Source: CAZDUS01 sp964535015 (GTDB lineage: Bacteria > Verrucomicrobiota > Kiritimatiellia > CAIKKV01 > CAITUY01). From it: a stretch of 9,433 nt of DNA. Below, piece after piece: positions 1 to 7,026 of the stretch. The translations under genes were made by a program, and so were the position numbers. The stretch lies in contig CAZHRU010000097.1 in NCBI GenBank assembly GCA_964535015.1, positions 1-9,433 of the forward strand. Reading direction: 5' to 3'. Each line of letters starts with the position of its first letter. Positions within the stretch are counted from its first letter, which is position 1. The notes below the pieces were generated by a model that ran no database searches, had not been told where the DNA came from, and saw nothing but the letters and a program-made list of their open reading frames with translations.

Positions 1-54
1 GCCGCCGTGGCCTTCATCAGCACGGCGGATGCCACCGGCGTAGGCGACAAGTAA
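1..54 (+). CDS. possible 3' end of an unidentified gene (partial)
   Basis: Reading from base 1, frame 1 is open for 17 codons and stops at TAA (52-54). The residues read AAVAFISTADATGVGDK. The stop lies 4 bases before the end of the converging minus-strand HEAT gene, a layout typical of two genes meeting tail to tail. The stretch is far too short to recognise a family, and the opposite strand is also open across it, so this may not be coding. Confidence is low. Confidence 0.2.
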   Translation, partial: AAVAFISTADATGVGDK

Positions 55-58
55 AGCC

Positions 59-667
59 TCACTGAGACCCTCTCGCTTCTATAGCCTTCATCGCTTCTTC
101 GAGGGCTTTCAATACGGGCTCTGTGCCCCTCTTCTCGCTCGGGTTGGCTAACTTGTCCACGTCGGCTGCCTGCTTCTTCCATTCGTGAAGTAATGGGAGC
201 GTCTTTCCATTGCCGATCTTCCCCACTGCAATCGCTGATTGTACTCGCACATCTTCTCTAGGGTCGGAAAGGGTCCCTAACACGGCCTCTGAGTCTTCTG
301 CCGACCCAATTGTCCCCAACGCAATGACTGCCCGGTAACGAACTCCCCCATCCTTAGATGCCAACAGACTCGTTACCTCTTTCCGAAAGGCGCTTCCTCT
401 GTCTTTCATCTCAGCAACAATAGTCAACGCACGTTGAACTATGAACTCGCCATAATGATCTGGCGATGAGAGTATGCGCAGTAGAATTGGCTCTGCGTCC
501 TTTCCCAGAGTAAGGATCTGCGTCTTGTCTTCTTTGAATTCCTGTGACTTGAGCAACGTCAACACTCTTTGTTCCAATTGGTCGGGTTCAGCCGCCTGGT
601 CTATCGTGCCGGAAATCAGTAGGACTGCAATGGCTAGAGTTAATGGCATGCGCAATTGGTTATACAT
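59..667 (-). CDS. exported HEAT-repeat protein
   Basis: This 202-residue protein has an N-terminal hydrophobic signal segment (about residues 7-20, LTLAIAVLLISG) and probably starts its mature part near residues 25-27, so it should be exported to the periplasm or anchored at the membrane. Two clear HEAT-like helical hairpins follow: residues 107-133 (VRYRAVIALGTIG, then EAVLGTL) and 138-165 (EDVRVQSAIAVGKIG, then LPLLHEW). A weaker one may lie at 55-95. HEAT repeats form alpha-solenoids that bind other proteins, and no catalytic motif is visible. The ATG at 667 has a strong ribosome binding site (GGAGGT, 5 bases upstream), and only 12 bases separate it from the stop of the secreted metalloprotease gene, so the two are almost certainly co-transcribed. 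A role as partner, chaperone or inhibitor of that protease is inference. Sampled GC is about 47-48%, lower than in most of the window. Confidence 0.8.
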   Translation of the reverse strand: MYNQLRMPLTLAIAVLLISGTIDQAAEPDQLEQRVLTLLKSQEFKEDKTQILTLGKDAEPILLRILSSPDHYGEFIVQRALTIVAEMKDRGSAFRKEVTSLLASKDGGVRYRAVIALGTIGSAEDSEAVLGTLSDPREDVRVQSAIAVGKIGNGKTLPLLHEWKKQAADVDKLANPSEKRGTEPVLKALEEAMKAIEARGSQ

Positions 668-672
668 TGGAC

Positions 673-681
673 ACCTCCCTC
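673..681 (-). promoter_or_regulatory. ribosome binding site of the HEAT gene, overlapping the upstream stop codon
   Basis: On the minus strand the bases read GAGGGAGGT, 5 bases before the ATG at 667. The first bases overlap the TGA stop (682-680) of the metalloprotease gene. Ribosomes that terminate on the protease gene would therefore sit on this site, which suggests translational coupling and a roughly fixed ratio of the two proteins. Confidence 0.7.
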
Positions 682-3382
682 AGTGAACAAACTTCGAACT
701 CTGTATTGACGTTGCCTGTGCTGGTTTGATCCGACGGCATTCGTTGACATCTGAGTCACTCAATTTGGTCGCGTGAAAGACGTATTGTTCGGTGCTGCCG
801 TCGTGCCCACTGTCGATCAGTACATGCATGAGTTCGTGGGTGATCGTGGTGCGATTCTTGCCACCTGCGGAAACGACAACATTGTTTTGTCGCTTCGCGG
901 GATGCGTTCCGAAAGCTCCCTCTCGCGTCTGTTCTCCGGTGCTTCCAGACGATAATGCGTTGACGTAGAAGACAATGACGTCGTCTTTGGCATCTGTCCC
1001 AAGAGCGTCGAACAATGCTTTCTCTTCATCTGTAAGGTTCGGCGCAGAAGGGAACTCATCGAGACTTCCATCTGCCAAGTTAACGCCGGTTGGCGGATCA
1101 ACTATTTGTATCGTACTCTCTTCGACACGCGTACCGGTTTGCGCATATCTCTCCCTTGCCCACTTAATGTCGGCCTCGACATCGGCTACCGTCGTGACTG
1201 GGGTTCCGCCATCCGCTTGTTTCTTGTCTCGAAGAATATAGACCGTCAGGGTCAGCGTCTTGACGAGCGGAACATGAGCTTGTTTCTCGCAGATTGCGGC
1301 ACCAGCGGCCGGATAGACAACCTTCGTGTCGCCGTTTAGCGCAATCTTGTGACTTCTGTCATTCTTTACGTCGTCCGCGACACTCTCAACGGGATGGTCG
1401 TCGTCAACATCATCGCCCATCAGCATCAATGACTTTGATTCGAATACGCCGCTGCCTGCTGCTGTTTCATCAAGTTCGATCTCCGTAGCGTCATCATCAT
1501 AGTCGGAACCTGGACTGTCGGAAGACAGTTTGACGCTTACCTTGCCACTGCCCTTCTTCGACTGATCGTTGACGCGCACAAAGAACTTGTCTGGGTCGGA
1601 ATCGATGAAATCGGCTTTGACCGTTGGCGGTGTACCTTGGTAGCCGTCCTGCCATTTCGCAACCTTCAGACTGGGGGTTTCATTCTTATCTTTGTCAAGG
1701 AACTCCACTTTCAGGACGACCGCCGTCGTGGTCTGACTGGTGGAATTCGTTGTGGGGGTGTGGCATGACACCGTGATGGGATAGGCACCTGGCGAGGCGA
1801 AGGAAAAACCATTGGTCACACCCGTGGAACTCGTTGCCCCCGGCGTCCCGCCAGTCTGCCACTCGTACAGGAAACCGGTCGCAACCGGATTGTTCGAGGC
1901 CCAACCCGGACCCGGCACCACCCCCAGAACCGCCACCTGATTCGTCGAAAGATAGAAGTTCGTGTTCGCCACCAGCGTCTCAGGTGGCACACTGTTGGAG
2001 GATATCATCACAATGTTGTTGATCAGCAACTTGCCGGGTGTATTGGCGGACAGGACATGCGTGCCGCCACCAGACTTGACCAATGTCCATGGACTCCCAT
2101 CCGCTGGACCCTTCAACACATCCACGATTTGTGTGCCTGCCCCCGCACAATACCACGACCAGGATTCATTTCCCCCGTAATGGTACATCGTGAATACCCC
2201 AGTGCCTTTCGCGACAATCCGGATCGGATACGTCCCCCCACTATAGACCCCCGCATATACACTGCCCACCGAGGCCCCCACATTGGTGACTTGCGACATC
2301 GCCAACACACTCATGTCTTTCGGCAATCCCTTCACCGTCTTCGCACGCTGCTTCGGTTCCGCCACATCCTTCGGCGGCGCCAACACGCGCACCCTGATCG
2401 GACTCAATCTCCTGCCACCAACCACGGTCGCCGTGATCCGATACGTCCCGGCAGTCTGGTAACACGCCAGTAGACGGTTGCCCGTCCTAAGGATTTTCCC
2501 GCCTGCGCCATCGCCCAAATTCACGGTGACTCCCTTGGCCCCCTCGGGGCCTGACACCCCCAAGTAGAAACCATCCCCCGCCTGCACGTCAACCAATCGT
2601 TGCCCCGTCACAATGTCAATGGTGTAGCATTTAGGATCGAGTTCCCAGATCGGTTTGGAGGCATCCACACTGATCGTAGACGAAGTCAGTCCCGCCTTGG
2701 CCGCCGCACGATCCGTGTCCGCCGCCGGAGCGTTCGCCATGGCAAGAGTCGGCTCCTGCCCGAACTCGGAAACCGTGGCGGCGGCAGATTCGGCGACCTC
2801 GACCCCATCACCCGCCCCGAACAGCACCGACTGAAATATACGCGCCAGTCCGTTGGTAACCGACACCGCGATCACGCTCCCTGCCGGATTCCCCGCCAAC
2901 GGTACCGTGTTCGTGAACCACGGCGTCACTCCGGAGGGATACAACGCCACCGGGGCACACACCGACCGAAAAGTCGCATCGCAGACTTCCATCACCAGTT
3001 GCGCGTTCGGCTCCACCGACGCCGATACCGCCAATCCAAGGTCGCCCGGGATCGCCTTGCGATTGACAGAGATCAGCAGGCGGTTCGTACCCAATTCCAT
3101 CGATTCACCACCCAGGCCAGGTTGCCAGCCGCACCAAGCGTCGTTGGTGATCCATAGTCCCCCATTCATGCGCCCGCTCAACGCCCATGCCGGGCGGGGA
3201 AAGTAGTTGGTGTTCCCGTCGGTGAACCGCGGGTCGCCCCACGGGAAGACAGCCGGGTCCGTTGCGGCGACAGCGGCGACGCCCGACCCGGCGCGTGGCG
3301 CCGCCAAGACCGCCACAGCAGGAAACACCAAAACACACGCCAGAAGCGCCAATCCCGCATAAGCAACATCAAATCGTTTCAT
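680..3382 (-). CDS. large secreted PKD-like protein with C-terminal zinc metalloprotease domain
   Basis: I start this protein (900 residues) at the ATG at 3382, because a typical Sec signal peptide begins exactly there: MKRFD, a hydrophobic core, then AVAVLA before APRAG. The in-frame TTG at 3418 would only add 12 polar residues. Neither start has a good ribosome binding site. After the signal comes an unrecognised N-terminal domain (about 45-190), a linker, a PKD-like beta domain (about 243-335), an unassigned beta-rich stretch (about 370-480), and a second PKD-like module (about 483-558). An Asp-rich beta domain follows (about 560-700, with SDPDKFFVRV and AGSGVFES). The C-terminal zincin domain spans about 708-890: DDVIVFYVN, then HELMH (849-853) with the catalytic Glu850, and a likely third zinc ligand at His860 in SGHD. 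This should be a cell-surface or extracellular peptidase; the substrate is unknown. The HExxH-to-His spacing is one residue longer than in classical metzincins, and no NLM-type Met-turn is visible. GC falls from about 60-78% in the 5' part to about 50% in the 3' part. Confidence 0.85.
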   Translation of the reverse strand: MKRFDVAYAGLALLACVLVFPAVAVLAAPRAGSGVAAVAATDPAVFPWGDPRFTDGNTNYFPRPAWALSGRMNGGLWITNDAWCGWQPGLGGESMELGTNRLLISVNRKAIPGDLGLAVSASVEPNAQLVMEVCDATFRSVCAPVALYPSGVTPWFTNTVPLAGNPAGSVIAVSVTNGLARIFQSVLFGAGDGVEVAESAAATVSEFGQEPTLAMANAPAADTDRAAAKAGLTSSTISVDASKPIWELDPKCYTIDIVTGQRLVDVQAGDGFYLGVSGPEGAKGVTVNLGDGAGGKILRTGNRLLACYQTAGTYRITATVVGGRRLSPIRVRVLAPPKDVAEPKQRAKTVKGLPKDMSVLAMSQVTNVGASVGSVYAGVYSGGTYPIRIVAKGTGVFTMYHYGGNESWSWYCAGAGTQIVDVLKGPADGSPWTLVKSGGGTHVLSANTPGKLLINNIVMISSNSVPPETLVANTNFYLSTNQVAVLGVVPGPGWASNNPVATGFLYEWQTGGTPGATSSTGVTNGFSFASPGAYPITVSCHTPTTNSTSQTTTAVVLKVEFLDKDKNETPSLKVAKWQDGYQGTPPTVKADFIDSDPDKFFVRVNDQSKKGSGKVSVKLSSDSPGSDYDDDATEIELDETAAGSGVFESKSLMLMGDDVDDDHPVESVADDVKNDRSHKIALNGDTKVVYPAAGAAICEKQAHVPLVKTLTLTVYILRDKKQADGGTPVTTVADVEADIKWARERYAQTGTRVEESTIQIVDPPTGVNLADGSLDEFPSAPNLTDEEKALFDALGTDAKDDVIVFYVNALSSGSTGEQTREGAFGTHPAKRQNNVVVSAGGKNRTTITHELMHVLIDSGHDGSTEQYVFHATKLSDSDVNECRRIKPAQATSIQSSKFVH

Positions 3383-3427
3383 GTGACTATCACTTGTTGT
3401 TAACCTATCGCTAACCAAAGGCCAACG

Positions 3428-3456
3428 TAATTACCGCAACTCACAAGTGACGTCAA
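3428..3456 (-). promoter_or_regulatory. weak candidate promoter for the metalloprotease-HEAT operon
   Basis: On the minus strand TTGACG (3456-3451) matches the sigma-70 -35 box at five of six positions. After a 17-base spacer comes TAATTA (3433-3428), a poor -10 match. The -35 sits in the palindrome TGACGTCA (3448-3455). An 8-base inverted repeat (TCACTTGT at 3390-3397, ACAAGTGA at 3443-3450) flanks the proposed start region, so an operator here is possible. The element lies about 45-75 bases before the ATG at 3382, in an AT-rich stretch. Confidence 0.25.
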
Positions 3457-3659
3457 TCACATTATTACTTTTTTATTTTAGTCTATTAACTGAACTAATG
3501 CGTTGCCTTGCACGCCGCGCCGCCGTGAGGCGGATTTCTTTTTCGTTTTCATGGTCTATTGCTCCGTATACCCCGTTGGCCTCGGGAATGTCGCCGTCTT
3601 GAATCCGTCGTTCTTCCAGTCAGTTCGGTTGATGGGGCGGTCAAAGCCGTCCCATCCAG

Positions 3660-4009
3660 TCACCCATCTGGATCTAGCGGCCAACACCTTTCGACGCGGA
3701 CGCCCACTCCTTGAATCCGTAAAGTCGGAGCCAGAAAACCGCCGGTACGCCAAGAGACGTCACCGAGAGTCAAAGGGATCGCCGGTTCGATCTGCCGCTT
3801 CTTGCACCACACGCGCACCCGTTCCACATGCTCAACTCCCTTGAAGTAATCGCGCCCTTTCGGGAGGCCCGCCACTTCTTCTGTGCCGCCTTCCTGCTGG
3901 CACGCCAACAGACCGGTTCATCACAGTATCGCTGGTCATGGCGCACCTCGGGTCAGACAGGTAGAACTTCTTGCAGTGCGAACACTTACGGGGGGGCTGG
4001 ACGCTTCAT
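3660..4009 (-). pseudogene. decayed zinc-ribbon protein gene with three one-base frameshifts
   Basis: Parts of one protein lie in successive minus-strand frames. The ATG at 4009 opens MKRPAPP and then hits a stop at a run of seven C (3990-3996). One extra base there leads into RKCSHCKKFYLSDPR. One extra base near 3945-3949 leads into VRHDQRYCDEPVC and then WRASRKAAQKKWRAS. One extra base near 3861-3867 leads into PKGRDYFKG and VEHVERVRVWCKKR. Joined, this has a CxxC...CxxxxxC zinc ribbon followed by a basic helix. I know this pattern (QRYC, C-R-AS, KW, then a DYF-G--V-RV-W stretch) from small uncharacterised bacterial proteins, some encoded near transposases; the function is unknown. The end is uncertain: after WCKKR I recognise nothing, though the last frame stays open to 3660. 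Because all three lesions are lost bases in or beside G/C runs, base-calling error is a real alternative to true decay. Confidence 0.65.
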
Positions 4010-4359
4010 CCGCCCATCTTCCAATCCCCGTCAAATCACACTATGACAATCGGCCGCCACGCCTTCAATCACCCAGGGAAGAAGATGTTTTATTGTGAAC
4101 CAAGGAATGCGAAACGCATGTTCAAACCGCCACTCCAACTACACTTTGGACTTGGCGTTGGAAGGGAAGGGAGGAAGTCTAACTATATTGTCAAAAATAC
4201 GGGGCTTTTCTTCTTCCTCGTATGCACAACCGCATTCAGGAAATACGGCGCACACAACTTGTTGAACCTTACACAGCCAGACAAACAATTTCAAATCGTA
4301 CTTTCATGTTGGTCGCCGTGTGACTTTGCTTTCTTGCCCACTTGAACATTGCTTTCCCA

Positions 4360-4388
4360 TTGCACAACTTCACAACCATCGCTATCAT
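4360..4388 (+). promoter_or_regulatory. candidate sigma-70 promoter of the kinase-regulator operon
   Basis: TATCAT (4383-4388) matches the -10 consensus at five of six bases. TTGCAC (4360-4365) lies 17 bases upstream as a half-matching -35. A transcript starting near 4395 would leave a leader of about 25 bases before the ATG at 4421. There is no clear ribosome binding site in that leader. I saw no sigma-54 (GG-N10-GC) element here. Confidence 0.3.
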
Positions 4389-4420
4389 GCGCGCCATATT
4401 GTCACTGCGTCAAAACGACT

Positions 4421-5617
4421 ATGAAATCCGGTTTTCTCGATAAACTGATCTCCAGGCTGGATCGTTTGGACCCCGCCAGCGTTCAAACGCATTTCCTCCG
4501 CCTTGCCAAGGAAAAAGGCCTTCTGGAAACCATCTTCCAGTCCATTCAGGAAGGCGTGGTCGTCCTCGATGGCCAAAGCAATATCACCTACGCCAATCGC
4601 GCCGCCGGCAAGTTGATCGGATTCCGCCACGATGATGTCGTCGGCAAACCCATGGCGCGATACCTGCGGGATCTGAATTGGGACCGCATCCTGGATCTCG
4701 ACGCCGGCGAATGGACCAAACTTGTCAGCCACGAAATCGAAGTGACCTACCCCGAACACCGCTTCCTGAGTTTCTACGTGGTCCCGCTCGCCGCCGTCGA
4801 AAGCGAAGAGAAAGGCGCCGTCATCATCCTCCGCGATGTGACCCGCGACCGCGAACACGAGGCCAACCTGGTGGAATCCGAACGGATGAATGCCATCACC
4901 CTGCTGGCAGCAGGCGTCGCCCACGAAATCGGCAACCCCCTGAACGCTCTTAATATTCATCTCCAACTGCTGGATCGCGAAATCAAGCGAACCGAAGGCG
5001 ACTCCAATGAATCCCTGCTGGAACTCGTTGACGTGGCCCGCAAGGAAGTCTCGCGACTGGACTTGATCATCACCCAGTTCCTCCGCGCCATCCGCCCCAC
5101 CCACCCCAACCTGGAACCCGCCCTTGTCACCGTCGTGCTAAAGGAAACCCTCCGCCTCCTGAAACAGGAAGTCGAAAACCGCGGCGTCCATGTCGAATTG
5201 GAGTCCCCCTCCGTCACCCCCTCCCTGCGCCTCGACAAGGACCAGATCAAACAGGCGTTCTTCAACATCATCAAGAATGCCCTCCAGGCCATGACCGAAG
5301 GCGGCCTCCTGCGCATTTCGGTGGGCGTCGCCGAACATTTCATGGCCGTCTCCTTCCGCGACAACGGACCCGGTATCGCCGCCGAGGACTTCGGTCACAT
5401 CTTCGAACCATACTACACCACCAAGAAGGGCGGCTCCGGCCTCGGCCTCATGATCGTCCAACGCATCATCCAGGATCACGGCGGCCGCATCGATGTGCAT
5501 AGCGAACCGGGTATCGGAACCACATTCACCGTGTTCCTGCCCCTCGACGAACGCCGCACCCGCCTGCTGAAACCACCCAGCCGAACCAAGTCCGATCAGG
5601 AGGAACCCGCCCCATGA
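4421..5617 (+). CDS. soluble PAS-domain sensor histidine kinase (NtrB/AtoS type)
   Basis: The 398-residue protein autophosphorylates on a histidine and passes the phosphate to the response regulator encoded next. I chose the ATG at 4421 (MKSGFLDKLISRL) because the 24 codons of open frame before it look non-coding. There is no transmembrane segment or signal peptide, so it acts in the cytosol. A PAS domain spans about residues 36-140 (EGVVVLD, ITYANRAAGKLIGF, and ILRDVTRDRE at its end). The dimerisation domain has the H-box AAGVAHEIGNPLNAL with phospho-acceptor His168. The ATP-binding domain has the N-box (NIIKNALQAM, 282-291), G1 (DNGPGI, 314-319), F-box (FEPYYTTK, 328-335) and G2 (GSGLGL, 338-343), so all catalytic boxes are intact. 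The stop overlaps the next start (ATGA), as expected for a cognate pair. The signal sensed by the PAS domain cannot be told from sequence. Confidence 0.95.
   Translation: MKSGFLDKLISRLDRLDPASVQTHFLRLAKEKGLLETIFQSIQEGVVVLDGQSNITYANRAAGKLIGFRHDDVVGKPMARYLRDLNWDRILDLDAGEWTKLVSHEIEVTYPEHRFLSFYVVPLAAVESEEKGAVIILRDVTRDREHEANLVESERMNAITLLAAGVAHEIGNPLNALNIHLQLLDREIKRTEGDSNESLLELVDVARKEVSRLDLIITQFLRAIRPTHPNLEPALVTVVLKETLRLLKQEVENRGVHVELESPSVTPSLRLDKDQIKQAFFNIIKNALQAMTEGGLLRISVGVAEHFMAVSFRDNGPGIAAEDFGHIFEPYYTTKKGGSGLGLMIVQRIIQDHGGRIDVHSEPGIGTTFTVFLPLDERRTRLLKPPSRTKSDQEEPAP
5599..5604 (+). promoter_or_regulatory. ribosome binding site of the response regulator inside the kinase gene
   Basis: AGGAGG lies 9 bases before the ATG at 5614, within the last codons of the kinase gene. 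Together with the 4-base ATGA overlap of stop and start (5614-5617) it points to translational coupling of kinase and regulator. Confidence 0.75.
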
Positions 5618-7026
5618 CCCGCCGCACCATCATGATCGTCGACGACGACAAGAACACCCGCGAGGGACTTAAACGGGCACTCCAATCCGCCTATGATGTT
5701 GTCCTCGTCGAAAGCGCCGAACGGGCACTCTCGATGTTGAACGAACGTAACGTGGATGTGGTCCTCAGCGATATCCGCATGTCCGGCATGGACGGCTTGA
5801 CCTTGCTCCAACGCATCACCGCCCGGAGTCATCCCCCGATCGTGATCATGCTGACCGCCTACGGCAGCGTCGAAACCGCCGTCGACGCCATGAAACGCGG
5901 CGCCTATGACTTCCTCATGAAACCGGTAAACTTGGATCATCTGGATATGCTCCTTAAACGGGCCTTGCGCTCAACGGAAATCGAAACCGAAAACCGGCGC
6001 CTGCGGGAACAACTCGACAACCGCTTCGGACTGGAGGCCATCATCGGAAACTCCAACCCCATGAAGGAGGTGTTCGAAATCATCAAACAGGCCGCACCCA
6101 CCCAGGCCACCATCCTGCTCCAGGGAGAGAGCGGCACCGGCAAGGAACTGGTCGCCCACGCCATTCATCAACTCAGTTCCCGGTCCAAAGGCCCTTTCGT
6201 CGCCGTCCATAGCGCCGCCCTGTCCCCCACACTGCTGGAAAGCGAACTGTTCGGCCATGAGAAAGGCGCGTTCACCGGCGCCGCCGAACGGCGCCGCGGC
6301 CGCTTTGAAATGGCCGATGGCGGCACTCTCTTCCTGGACGAGATTTCCGAAATCCAACCCGCCATCCAGGTCAAACTCCTCCGCGTTCTGGAAGAACGCA
6401 ACTTCGAACGTGTGGGCGGCCACGAAACGTTGAACGTGGATATCCGCCTCGTCGCCGCCACCAATATGGATTTACGCAAACTGGTCGATGAAGGCAAGTT
6501 CCGCAACGACCTGTTCTTCCGGCTGGATGTCGTCTCGATCACCCTGCCTCCCTTGCGAACCCGTCCCGAGGATATCCCCCTGCTCTCCTCCCAATTCCTC
6601 AAGGAATTCAGCGCCAAGAACAACAAGACGGTAAACGAGATATCGGCCGACACCATGGCCACTCTCTGCACCCACTCCTGGCCGGGGAATGTGCGCGAAC
6701 TGCGTAATGTCATCGAACGCATGGTGGTCCTGACCCACGGCACACGCCTCACGGTCCGCGACCTTCCCGCCCAATTCCGGGCCTCTGGCCTTCCCGCAGA
6801 CCGGCCCTCGGACTGGCGCCCTGAACCCGCCAGGTCCGGCTCTCCCGAATCCATTCACGAAGCCGAACGGGCCATGATCTATTCCGCCTTGAAACGCAAC
6901 GACGGAAACCGCACCCGCGCCGCTGAACAACTGGGAATCAGCCGCCGGACCATGCAACGCAAACTGAAGGAATACCGGCTGGATGAATCCGAAACCAACG
7001 GCCCTACTTCTCCGTCCGCTTCTTGA
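5614..7026 (+). CDS. NtrC-family sigma-54-dependent response regulator
   Basis: This 470-residue protein has the full three-domain NtrC layout. The receiver domain (about 5-118) has the acidic pocket Asp10-12, phospho-acceptor Asp53 (LSDIRM), Thr81 and Lys103. The AAA+ domain (about 140-375) has Walker A GESGTGKE (171-178), GAFTGA (218-223) for contact with sigma-54, Walker B GGTLFLDE (236-243), likely arginine fingers Arg297 and Arg303, and sensor II in WPGNVRELRN. After a Pro/Arg/Ser linker, a Fis-type helix-turn-helix closes the protein (about 418-455, NRTRAAEQLGISRRTMQRKL). With all motifs present it should be a working, phosphorylation-controlled ATPase that activates sigma-54 promoters. 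The usual NCAA after the FVAV strand reads HSAA here (199-202), a minor variant. Its partner is the upstream kinase. The target genes are unknown, and I could not identify a sigma-54 promoter by eye. The 3' end overlaps the converging TPR gene by 23 bases. Confidence 0.96.
   Translation: MTRRTIMIVDDDKNTREGLKRALQSAYDVVLVESAERALSMLNERNVDVVLSDIRMSGMDGLTLLQRITARSHPPIVIMLTAYGSVETAVDAMKRGAYDFLMKPVNLDHLDMLLKRALRSTEIETENRRLREQLDNRFGLEAIIGNSNPMKEVFEIIKQAAPTQATILLQGESGTGKELVAHAIHQLSSRSKGPFVAVHSAALSPTLLESELFGHEKGAFTGAAERRRGRFEMADGGTLFLDEISEIQPAIQVKLLRVLEERNFERVGGHETLNVDIRLVAATNMDLRKLVDEGKFRNDLFFRLDVVSITLPPLRTRPEDIPLLSSQFLKEFSAKNNKTVNEISADTMATLCTHSWPGNVRELRNVIERMVVLTHGTRLTVRDLPAQFRASGLPADRPSDWRPEPARSGSPESIHEAERAMIYSALKRNDGNRTRAAEQLGISRRTMQRKLKEYRLDESETNGPTSPSAS

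Larger units (their letters stand above)
3383..4420. other. gene-poor interval between divergent operons
   Basis: About one kilobase without an intact gene. From left to right it holds the upstream region of the protease operon, an AT-rich stretch at 3457-3482, and a tiny minus-strand frame (3552-3478, 24 codons, starting MKTKKKSASRRRG, with GGAG upstream). It then holds the decayed zinc-ribbon gene (3660-4009) and a lower-GC stretch (about 4060-4400) leading to the kinase gene. At 4107-4119 there is a small hairpin (ATGCG, AAA, CGCAT). Longer open frames on the plus strand here (3503-3844, 3971-4345) show no recognisable domain, no good ribosome binding site and unconvincing composition, so I treat them as chance. 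Confidence 0.6.

Noticed and set aside
3520..3549. Terminator-like hairpin CCGCC-GTGA-GGCGG followed by a T-rich run
   Set aside because: The stem has only five pairs, the T-run is interrupted, and no plus-strand gene lies upstream that would need it.
3503..3844. Plus-strand open frame of 113 codons
   Set aside because: It lies opposite the decayed zinc-ribbon gene and its flank. It has no ribosome binding site and no recognisable domain.
3971..4345. Plus-strand open frame of 124 codons
   Set aside because: Irregular composition with no family resemblance. It begins inside the antisense of the zinc-ribbon remnant and has no good ribosome binding site.
4385..5104. Minus-strand open frame of 239 codons opposite the kinase gene
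   Set aside because: It is the antisense shadow of the intact histidine kinase, which has all family motifs. Long antisense frames are common in GC-rich genes.
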